DNA of 5,488 nt, from contig JAQUCQ010000237.1 in NCBI GenBank assembly GCA_028686145.1, positions 1 to 5,488 of the forward strand. The letters are read 5' to 3'. Both the position numbers and the translations under genes were made by a program. Origin of the DNA: Desulfuromonadaceae bacterium. Lineage in GTDB: Bacteria > Desulfobacterota > Desulfuromonadia > Geobacterales > Pseudopelobacteraceae. Below are positions 1 through 5,488 of the stretch, one piece after another (positions within the stretch are counted from its first letter, which is position 1; the number at the start of each line of letters is the position of its first letter). The notes under the pieces are model-generated. The model worked only from the letters and a program-made list of their open reading frames with translations, had not been told where the DNA came from and made no database searches.

Positions 1-444
1 AACGCACCCCGATTCCTTCAACTCGCCCATTTCCGACATGCGGTCTCCGGAAAGCCCATAGGTAATGGAGCCAACCGGAAAAACGTTACAGAGGCCTTCC
101 ATCTTTGCCTTGTTGATAACATAGCTGGCAACCGCTTTATTATCGATGACCGGCTTGGTGTTCGGCATGCAGCAAACAGAGGTAAATCCGCCTGCTACTG
201 CGGCTTTTGTACCGGAGACTATATCTTCCTTGTATTCAAGCCCCGGATCACGCAGATGAACATGCATATCAATCAGGCCAGGCACCACATATTTGCCGGC
301 AGCATCGATAATTTCAACCCCAGCCGCTGCAGCGAGTCCCTTTCCAAGCTCCTTGACCAGGCCGTTCTCTACCAGGACATCCAGCATGTCATCAATGTTC
401 TGTGAGGGATCGATCACTCGGCCGTTTTTTATCAACAAATTCAT
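1..444 (-). CDS. pyrC: Dihydroorotase, class I (N-terminal 148 residues; runs off the left edge)
   Basis: PyrC cyclises N-carbamoyl-aspartate to dihydroorotate, the third step of UMP synthesis, in the cytoplasm. The visible part reads as the start of an amidohydrolase. It has a small N-terminal beta segment (MNLLIKNGRVIDPSQ), then the metal-binding HxH motif in DMHVHLRDPG (His61, His63, with substrate-binding Arg65), then GGFTSVCCMPNT with Asn95. The later metal-binding lysine, histidines and catalytic aspartate lie outside the window. The HLRDPG signature and the N-terminal extension before it point to the long class I form (about 430 residues in the family) rather than the shorter E. coli-type PyrC. 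The ATG at 444 is preceded by GAGGTG seven bases upstream. It starts 28 bases after the pyrB stop, so the two are almost certainly co-transcribed. No frame break is visible. Confidence 0.96.
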   Translation of the reverse strand, partial: MNLLIKNGRVIDPSQNIDDMLDVLVENGLVKELGKGLAAAAGVEIIDAAGKYVVPGLIDMHVHLRDPGLEYKEDIVSGTKAAVAGGFTSVCCMPNTKPVIDNKAVASYVINKAKMEGLCNVFPVGSITYGLSGDRMSEMGELKESGCV

Positions 445-472
445 GTTATCACCTCGAAAATGAAGTTTGAGT

Positions 473-1405
473 TTATTCCAGTTCGCCGCCGCAGACATGA
501 TACAACATCGCCATCCTCACTGCGACGCCGTTCTCTACCTGTTTTAATATCCAGGACTGGTCACCATCCACCACGCTAGTGGACATTTCCACCCCACGAT
601 TGATCGGGCCGGGATGCATTATCATGGCATTCGGCTTAGCCAACTTGATATTCTGAGGATTAAGACCGAAATAGCGGGAATATTCTCGGGCATTCGGCAT
701 AAGAGTTTTACCCTGACGCTCCTGCTGTATACGTAACATCATGACGACATCAGCATCTTGCAGAGCCTCATCCATCGTGGCACAAACGGTTACATCACCC
801 AACTTTTCCACCCCTGGCGGCACCATGGTTGGCGGGCCGGCCAGATATACCGACGAACCGAGTTTGGTCAGCCCCTGGATATTGGAACGAGCGACGCGGC
901 TATGTGTTATATCACCGACTATTGCCACTTTCAGACCGTCCAGTCGCCCATAACGATCCTTCATGGTCAGCAAATCCAGGAGACCTTGTGAAGGATGTTC
1001 GTGAGCACCGTCTCCGGCGTTGATTATCGAGCAGTTAACCTTGTTCGCCAGAAAATAGTGTGCACCGGAAACGGCATGGCGCATGACGATAATATCAGGT
1101 TTCATCGCCAACAAGTTCAAAGCCGTATCAGCCAGCGTCTCACCCTTGGTGGCAGAACTGCTTGACGGGGTGATATTGACGGTATCAGCCGAAAGGCGCT
1201 TGCCGGCAATTTCAAAAGAAGTACGGGTGCGGGTAGAGGCTTCGTAGAACAGATTGATAATCGTCTTACCACGCAGCGTCGGGACCTTCTTAATGTCACG
1301 ACTGTTAATCTCCCGCATGTTCTCAGCGGTTGAAATCAACAACTCGATATCCTCTTTCGACAGGTCACGCAGGGCAATAATGTGTTTGTGTTTGAACTCG
1401 GCCAT
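473..1405 (-). CDS. pyrB: Aspartate carbamoyltransferase, catalytic subunit
   Basis: PyrB condenses carbamoyl phosphate with L-aspartate to give N-carbamoyl-aspartate, the committed step of pyrimidine synthesis. At 310 residues it is full length for the family. The carbamoyl-phosphate loop STRTR is at residues 57-61. Lys87 lies in SSSATKGE, Arg109 in MRH, HPSQ at 137-140, and Arg171 in HSRVARSN. The aspartate-side motif MHPGPINRG is at 263-271. The HPGPxNRG form (rather than the HPLPR of E. coli) is typical of Bacillus-type enzymes that work without a PyrI regulatory subunit, and no pyrI is visible here. Control would therefore fall mainly on transcription through PyrR. The ATG at 1405 follows the pyrR stop by 17 bases, which contain a purine-rich GGGGAGGGTG ribosome binding site. 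It sits second in the pyrR-pyrB-pyrC cluster. Confidence 0.98.
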   Translation of the reverse strand: MAEFKHKHIIALRDLSKEDIELLISTAENMREINSRDIKKVPTLRGKTIINLFYEASTRTRTSFEIAGKRLSADTVNITPSSSSATKGETLADTALNLLAMKPDIIVMRHAVSGAHYFLANKVNCSIINAGDGAHEHPSQGLLDLLTMKDRYGRLDGLKVAIVGDITHSRVARSNIQGLTKLGSSVYLAGPPTMVPPGVEKLGDVTVCATMDEALQDADVVMMLRIQQERQGKTLMPNAREYSRYFGLNPQNIKLAKPNAMIMHPGPINRGVEMSTSVVDGDQSWILKQVENGVAVRMAMLYHVCGGELE

Positions 1406-1422
1406 ATCAGTTCACCCTCCCC

Positions 1423-1959
1423 CTATTTTTCAAGTACCACTTCAATCGGCTGGTCTGATTCGTCAAAAACAACCTGGACATTTTCTTTCTGACTGGTAGG
1501 AACATTGCGACCTACAAAATCAGCACGAATCGGTAATTCGCGGTGACCACGATCAATCAGCACCGCCAGCTGGATTGACTGGGGACGCCCGAAATCCATC
1601 AATGCATCCATGGCTGCCCTGATAGTGCGGCCGGTGTACAGGACATCATCAACCAGAATTACCTTCTTTGCTTCCAGAGAAAACGGAATTTCGGTTTTGC
1701 CGACCGGGTGGTGCGGCAGCTGACCGGAGCAATCATCACGATAAAGTGTAATATCTACGGCCCCCACCGGAACGGTCCCCCCCTCAATGACACCGATCTG
1801 TTGCGCTATTCCGTCAGCCAAATATGCACCACCGGAACGGATGCCGATCAGGACAATATCCGTAACCCCTTTGTTGCGTTCGAGAATTTCATGCGCGATT
1901 CGTGTCAAAGCACGCTTGATTCCTGCGCCATCCATAAGCACGGTTTTTTCGGTAGTCAT
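1423..1959 (-). CDS. pyrR: Bifunctional pyr operon attenuation regulator / uracil phosphoribosyltransferase
   Basis: PyrR is a type I phosphoribosyltransferase-fold protein. In Gram-positive bacteria it binds pyr leader RNA when UMP/UTP is high and promotes termination; many members also convert uracil plus PRPP to UMP. The PRPP loop VILVDDVLYTGRTIRAA is at residues 100-116. The PyrR-typical RGHRELPIRADFVGRNVPTS stretch is at 137-156, and the early GIRSGG loop is at 39-44. The open frame extends 13 codons further upstream, to an ATG at 1998. I chose the ATG at 1959 because AGGAGG lies five bases before it, the protein then begins MTTEKTVLMDG like other family members, and its 178 residues match the usual size of about 180. 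The longer start would also begin inside the leader terminator. It is the first gene of the pyr cluster, and its mRNA leader carries the probable PyrR target. Confidence 0.96.
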   Translation of the reverse strand: MTTEKTVLMDGAGIKRALTRIAHEILERNKGVTDIVLIGIRSGGAYLADGIAQQIGVIEGGTVPVGAVDITLYRDDCSGQLPHHPVGKTEIPFSLEAKKVILVDDVLYTGRTIRAAMDALMDFGRPQSIQLAVLIDRGHRELPIRADFVGRNVPTSQKENVQVVFDESDQPIEVVLEK

Positions 1960-1964
1960 CCAGT

Positions 1965-1970
1965 CCTCCT
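1965..1970 (-). promoter_or_regulatory. Ribosome binding site deciding the pyrR start
   Basis: On the minus strand this reads AGGAGG, a perfect match to the anti-Shine-Dalgarno sequence, with a five-base spacer to the ATG at 1959. It supports the shorter 178-residue PyrR rather than the upstream in-frame ATG at 1998. It lies only seven bases past the T-run of the leader terminator. Confidence 0.85.
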
Positions 1971-1977
1971 CAGACAC

Positions 1978-2015
1978 AAAAAAAGAGCCTCCCCGCACCT
2001 GGCGGCAAGACTCTT
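1978..2015 (-). terminator. Intrinsic terminator in the pyrR leader (attenuator)
   Basis: Read on the minus strand, the left arm AAGAGTCTTGCCGC (2015-2002) pairs with the right arm GCGGGGAGGCTCTT around a CAGGT loop. This gives 13 of 14 base pairs including two G-U pairs, with one G-G mismatch, and is followed directly by seven Ts (1984-1978). It sits between the probable pyr promoter and the pyrR start and has no coding sequence between it and the promoter. A strong terminator placed there only makes sense as a conditional one, that is, an attenuator of pyrRBC. Pairing and T-run are seen directly; the conditional role is inferred. Confidence 0.85.
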
Positions 2016-2052
2016 CTGTTATGAATTACGTTTGATCATTGTGTCGCCTTTG

Positions 2053-2069
2053 TTAGTCTCTCGGACTAA
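2053..2069 (-). promoter_or_regulatory. Probable PyrR-binding hairpin (anti-antiterminator)
   Basis: On the minus strand the RNA reads UUAGUC-CGAGA-GACUAA, a perfect 6-bp stem closed by a CGAGA loop and followed by ACAAAGG. The known Bacillus PyrR target is a stem topped by a CNGNGA hexaloop (consensus ARUCCNGNGAGGYU). The core AGUCC, GAGAG and final CU match here, but the loop is one base shorter. The site lies upstream of the leader terminator and downstream of the likely promoter, the place expected for a PyrR target. The 3' arm segment GAGACU (2060-2055) can instead pair with AGUCUU (2012-2007) in the left arm of the terminator, a possible antiterminator. Structure is seen; PyrR binding is inferred. 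Confidence 0.65.
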
Positions 2070-2100
2070 ATTAAAAGGGGGGTGTATGTATAGTGGCTGC

Positions 2101-2130
2101 ACTCTATCATCCAAAACTGAAGCAGGTCAA
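2101..2130 (-). promoter_or_regulatory. Candidate sigma-70 promoter for pyrRBC
   Basis: The minus strand has TTGACC (2130-2125; five of six to the -35 consensus), an 18-base spacer, and TAGAGT (2106-2101; four of six to the -10). Transcription would begin near 2095, giving a leader of about 135 bases that contains both the PyrR-like hairpin and the terminator. A second possible -10, TATACA, lies slightly further downstream. The gene upstream (peptidase) ends at 2184, so readthrough from it could also feed the operon. Confidence 0.5.
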
Positions 2131-2183
2131 GCAGGATTTCAGCAAAATATTGCTTTCTGCCTAAAAAACGTTGTACCGGACCG

Positions 2184-3443
2184 CTAAATTGCCAGTATCT
2201 CCACTGATATCCCGAGGCCGGCAACCTGCCCCATTACTTCAAGATGCAGAAATTCACTCCGTATCAATTCTTGTGACACTCTCTGCAAGTCGCTACTGTT
2301 GACCAAATCATAATTAGCAAGGACATCTTCAATGGACTGCTGCTTTTGGTGGTAAATTTCATTTTTAGCCAGACGCATCATCAAACTGTCGCTGCTTTCA
2401 AGTGACATCAAAGTTTTACCTTTCAGCTGTTCACGTGCAGCATCAAGTTCATCCTGTGGCACCTCTTCAGTAACAAGCCGCGACATCTCGCGTTGTGCAA
2501 TTTCAAGGACTTCAAGACAATGACCTTTTTCAGTACCGGCGTACACAACCAGCGCTCCCGAGTCAGCATGGGATATGATGTATGAATAGACCGAATACGC
2601 CAACCCCTTCTTCTCGCGAATTTCCTGAAACAGCCGCGAGCTCATCCCGCCGCCCAGAATTGTCGTCAGCAAAAATAAAGCATACCGATCCTGGTGATCA
2701 TAGCGAAACGAACGTGTGCCAAGACAGACGAGAGTCTGCTCCATCTCACGTTCAATAAGATTTACTTCTTTTTCAACACACAGAAAGGCATCGTTTAATT
2801 TTGGCAGCCACGGGGAAAACAAATCAGAAAACAGAGGAGCCAGAATGGCAACCAACTCATCGTGATGCACATTGCCTGCTGCAGCTATTATTATATCCTG
2901 AGGCCGATAGCGGCTCATTTTATGCGACAGGATCGATGTTCGCGACAAACCGGTAACCGTTTCCTCACTGCCAAGAACCGGCATACCAAGCAATTGCCCC
3001 CTCCAGAAGTTCTGATGGAAGCGGTCATGAATGAATTCATCAGGAGCATCATCGCGCATCTTGATTTCCTGAAGAACGACCTTGCGCTCCCGCTCAATCT
3101 CATCAAGCGGAAAAGTTGAATTCAAAAAAATGTCCGCTAGCAGATCAACGGCGTTAGGGAGAAATTTAGCCAGAACCTTGGCATAATAGCAGACATATTC
3201 ATGTCCGGTAAATGCGTTCAAAATCCCACCCATGGAGTCAATTTCACGGGTAATTTGGTGGGCACTACGTCTTTTTGTCCCCTTAAACAGCATATGTTCA
3301 ATAAAATGAGCAACTCCGTTATCTTCTGGAGCTTCATGTCGGGTGCCGTTGGCCACCCAGATGCCGGTTGTTACGGTGTGCATATAGCCGATGTTCTGAG
3401 TGACGATGCGCACACCGTTATCAAGTGTCGTTGTAGTTATCAT
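2184..3443 (-). CDS. M16 family zinc peptidase (processing-protease-like)
   Basis: This is a pitrilysin/M16-family metallopeptidase of 419 residues, about the size of single-domain-pair bacterial members such as B. subtilis YmxG. The inverted zinc motif HFIEH is at residues 46-50 and the third ligand is probably Glu126 in VVLQEI, at the expected distance, so the catalytic site looks intact. The C-terminal half has the conserved GGGMSSRLFQEIREKKGLAYSVYS stretch, which helps shape the substrate site in the family. I see no signal peptide, so it is probably cytoplasmic. The substrate is unknown; relatives degrade or process short peptides. The ATG at 3443 gives the normal MITTTTLDNGVRIVT beginning, although its ribosome binding site is weak and lies in a small hairpin. 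It is divergent from sucC and precedes pyrR by 224 bases, with no functional link to pyrimidine synthesis evident. Confidence 0.93.
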   Translation of the reverse strand: MITTTTLDNGVRIVTQNIGYMHTVTTGIWVANGTRHEAPEDNGVAHFIEHMLFKGTKRRSAHQITREIDSMGGILNAFTGHEYVCYYAKVLAKFLPNAVDLLADIFLNSTFPLDEIERERKVVLQEIKMRDDAPDEFIHDRFHQNFWRGQLLGMPVLGSEETVTGLSRTSILSHKMSRYRPQDIIIAAAGNVHHDELVAILAPLFSDLFSPWLPKLNDAFLCVEKEVNLIEREMEQTLVCLGTRSFRYDHQDRYALFLLTTILGGGMSSRLFQEIREKKGLAYSVYSYIISHADSGALVVYAGTEKGHCLEVLEIAQREMSRLVTEEVPQDELDAAREQLKGKTLMSLESSDSLMMRLAKNEIYHQKQQSIEDVLANYDLVNSSDLQRVSQELIRSEFLHLEVMGQVAGLGISVEILAI

Positions 3444-3444
3444 G

Positions 3445-3459
3445 GGGTAAGCATACCCT
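3445..3459 (-). promoter_or_regulatory. Small hairpin covering the peptidase ribosome binding site
   Basis: On the minus strand GGGTA-TGCT-TACCC forms a 5-bp stem with a four-base loop, ending one base before the ATG at 3443. The only Shine-Dalgarno-like element, AGGG, is in its left arm about 12 bases from the start, so it is both distant and potentially masked. This suggests low or regulated translation of the peptidase; the effect is inferred. Confidence 0.4.
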
Positions 3460-3629
3460 AGTTTTAGACTATTTCAACCAAAAACAAAGTCATGAATATT
3501 CCATCATACAACTGAATTCTGCAGGGATATTTTGTTCATGACCCGACGATAAGCGCCACATCTGTTTTTTACTAAAAGTAAAACATGTACTATCTTGTGC
3601 ATAACCCATTCAACTCTATTTTACTTAAC

Positions 3630-3658
3630 AGATAGTGGCTTTACAGCACTATTTTTTT
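3630..3658 (+). terminator. Terminator-like hairpin with no gene upstream on this strand
   Basis: The plus strand reads AGATAGTG, a nine-base loop, then CACTATTT, giving six Watson-Crick pairs plus a G-U and an A-U at the base. The 3' arm runs into seven Ts (3652-3658). The form is that of a modest intrinsic terminator. No plus-strand gene ends before it and the TTGACA box for sucC lies after it, so it may end a short untranslated transcript or insulate the sucC promoter. Confidence 0.45.
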
Positions 3659-3676
3659 CGCATTACTAAAAAAATA

Positions 3677-3715
3677 TTGACATTCAGTACCACTGGTATT
3701 ACCACATAATATAAC
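3677..3715 (+). promoter_or_regulatory. sucC: Probable sucCD promoter region
   Basis: A perfect -35 TTGACA occupies 3677-3682. Several -10-like boxes follow, none at the ideal distance: TATTAC at 3697-3702 (14-base spacer, but with an extended -10 TGG in front), CATAAT at 3705-3710 (22-base spacer) and TATAAC at 3710-3715. The exact start site cannot be fixed from sequence. The leader to the sucC ATG would be roughly 95 to 110 bases. Confidence 0.45.
3694..3704. promoter_or_regulatory. GntR/FadR-type operator-like palindrome TGGT-ATT-ACCA
   Basis: TGGTATTACCA matches the TGGTNNNACCA core bound by FadR-subfamily GntR regulators such as PdhR and LldR. A further ACCA half-site at 3689-3692 forms an overlapping TACCA-C-TGGTA palindrome (3688-3698). 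The site lies between the TTGACA box and the -10-like boxes of sucC, where a bound repressor would block RNA polymerase. The match is seen directly; the regulator is unknown. Confidence 0.5.
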
Positions 3716-3805
3716 TTATTTATATTTCGGTTTAGCCTCACATATATCGGCAAAACATCAAGTCCATACAAACAACCGACAAAACGGTATACAAAAGATC
3801 AGAAC

Positions 3806-3810
3806 AGGAG
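3806..3810 (+). promoter_or_regulatory. sucC: sucC ribosome binding site
   Basis: AGGAG is seven bases before the ATG at 3818 and fixes the sucC start, which also gives the family-standard MNIHEYQAK beginning. Confidence 0.85.
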
Positions 3811-3817
3811 CCCTTTT

Positions 3818-4986
3818 ATGAATATTCATGAGTATCAGGCGAAGGCAATACTCAGAAAGTTTGGCGTACCCGTCCCTGACGGCTCTGTCTGTTACAACAG
3901 TGCCGGCGCCCGCGAAAGAGCCAAACGCCTTGGTGACGGTCCATGGGTTGTCAAAGCTCAAATCCACGCCGGAGGACGTGGCAAGGGCGGCGGCGTAAAG
4001 CTCGCCCGCACCCCGGACGAAGTGCGTAACATCTCACGTGAAATGCTCGGCATGATACTTCGCACCCACCAGACCGGCGCTGAAGGAAAGCTGGTCACCC
4101 GTGTTCTGGTGGAAAAAGGGTGTACCATCGCCAATGAACTCTACGTCAGCCTACTAGTTGACCGTGCCACGTCAAAGGTTACCGTGATGGCCTCTACCGA
4201 AGGTGGAATGGACATTGAAGAGGTCGCCACCAAAACACCTGAGAAGATTTTTGTTGAAGCTGTTGACCCCTTGGTCGGCCTTACTGCTTTTCAATGCCGC
4301 AATATCGCATCCAGCCTTGGACTGACCGGTAAGCTGGTCGGCAAAGCCGTTGCTGCCTTAGAGGGACTCTATAAAACGTTTACGGCTTGTGACTGTTCCC
4401 TTTTGGAAATCAACCCTCTGGTTGTCACCGCAGAAAACGAGCTCCTGGCACTGGACGCAAAATTCGGTTTTGACGATAATGCCATTTTCCGTCATCCCAA
4501 AATTGCCGACATGCGCGACTATGACGAAGAAGATCCCAAGGAAATCGAAGCATCCCAGTTCGACCTCTCTTACATATCCCTTAGCGGCAACATCGGCTGC
4601 CTGGTCAATGGTGCCGGACTTGCCATGGCAACCATGGATATCATCAAACATTACGGCGGCGATCCGGCCAATTTTCTTGACGGAGGAGGCGGGGCCACCA
4701 TCGAACGTGTCACCGAAGCATTCAAGATCATCCTTTCCGACAAGAACGTCAAAGGTATCCTGGTCAATATCTTCGGTGGCATCATGAAGTGTGACATCAT
4801 AGCCACCGGCGTCGTGACGGCGGCCCGTCAGGTATCACTCAATGTTCCGTTGGTTGTCCGACTGGAAGGCACCAACGTTGAACAGGGCAAACAGATCCTG
4901 GCCGAAAGCGGACTGAACATCGTTGCCGCAGACGGTATGGCTGACGCAGCGCAGAAAATCGTCCACGCTGTGAAAGGAGCCAACCA

Positions 4987-4990
<4 letters not shown>
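3818..4990 (+). CDS. sucC: Succinyl-CoA synthetase, beta subunit (ADP-forming type)
   Basis: SucC is the nucleotide-binding subunit of succinyl-CoA synthetase, which couples succinyl-CoA cleavage to ATP formation in the TCA cycle (or runs in reverse). At 390 residues it is full length (E. coli 388). The ATP-grasp domain covers roughly residues 1-235: Lys46, the GGRGKGGG loop at 52-59, GGMDIEEVA at 129-137, and Mg-binding Asn199 (EINP) and Asp213 (LDAKF). The C-terminal ligase domain has GNIGCLVNGAGLAM at 257-270 and NIFGGIMKCD at 317-326. Two oddities stand out: the usual LDVGGGA reads LDGGGGA (Gly289), and the residue before GNIG is Ser rather than the usual Asp (LSGNIG, Ser256). It overlaps sucD by four bases, so the subunits are probably translationally coupled. 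Confidence 0.98.

Positions 4991-5488
<498 letters not shown>

Larger units (their letters stand above)
3444..3817. other. 374-base divergent intergenic region between the peptidase gene and sucC
   Basis: No convincing protein gene is present here. The stretch is clearly richer in A and T than the flanking genes. It must hold the promoters for the peptidase (minus) and sucCD (plus). Visible structures are a pair of GTCATGAA/TTCATGAC inverted repeats (3489-3542), a TTTTACT-AAA-AGTAAAA palindrome (3567-3583), a terminator-like hairpin with a T-run (3630-3658), a TTGACA box (3677-3682), and a TGGT-ATT-ACCA palindrome (3694-3704). For the peptidase, a TATGAT -10-like box is at 3508-3503 on the minus strand but has no good -35 partner. 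Confidence 0.8.

Noticed and set aside
1960..1998. Upstream in-frame start adding 13 residues to PyrR
   Set aside because: It would start inside the terminator stem, lacks a good Shine-Dalgarno, and gives an N-terminus unlike other PyrR proteins; the ATG at 1959 has a perfect AGGAGG.
2133..2165. AGCAA-TATT-TTGCT hairpin after the peptidase stop on the minus strand, considered as its terminator
   Set aside because: The stem is only five pairs and is not followed by a T-run, so it does not support a terminator call. The T-run near 2162-2167 comes before the hairpin, not after it.
1708..2187. 159-codon open frame on the plus strand opposite pyrR and its leader
   Set aside because: It is antisense to pyrR and to the attenuator and has no family-like sequence; its length follows from the coding bias of pyrR.
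3567..3583. TTTTACT-AAA-AGTAAAA palindrome, plus repeats of TTTTACT (3619-3625) and TTACTAAAA (3663-3671)
   Set aside because: The region is very AT-rich, so short A/T palindromes and repeats are expected by chance. It lacks a T-run placed as in a terminator and matches no operator I recognise.

Overview
This window looks like ordinary chromosomal DNA from a Gram-negative anaerobe of the Desulfuromonadia type (Geobacter, Desulfuromonas or Pelobacter relatives). That placement is an inference. It rests on the pyrR-pyrB-pyrC order with a Bacillus-like PyrB, an M16 peptidase next to it, the style of the SucCD proteins and a moderate GC content. No 16S or other definitive marker is present. All genes are housekeeping genes, and I see no mobile element, CRISPR array, tRNA, rRNA or defence system.

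Left half, minus strand (positions 3443 down to 1): an M16 zinc peptidase (3443-2184) is followed by a 224-base gap holding a pyrimidine-responsive leader. Next comes the pyrimidine cluster pyrR (1959-1423), pyrB (1405-473) and pyrC (444 to beyond the left edge). The leader carries a likely sigma-70 promoter, a hairpin resembling a PyrR-binding site, and a strong intrinsic terminator just before the pyrR ribosome binding site. Together these look like a Bacillus-style PyrR attenuator. PyrB and PyrC carry out steps 2 and 3 of UMP synthesis, and PyrR would sense UMP/UTP and shut the operon down.

Middle (3444-3817): a 374-base, AT-rich, divergent intergenic region between the peptidase and sucC. 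It holds a TTGACA box, a TGGT-N3-ACCA operator-like palindrome of the GntR/FadR type, a terminator-like hairpin with no gene in front of it, and a pair of TCATGA inverted repeats.

Right half, plus strand: sucC (3818-4990) and sucD (4987 to beyond the right edge) overlap by four bases (ATGA). They encode the two subunits of succinyl-CoA synthetase, the substrate-level phosphorylation step of the TCA cycle. Each has an unusual residue in a usually glycine-rich or conserved motif.

No clearly novel system was found. The points most worth a second look are regulatory: the PyrR leader, with a variant loop, and the sucCD promoter region.
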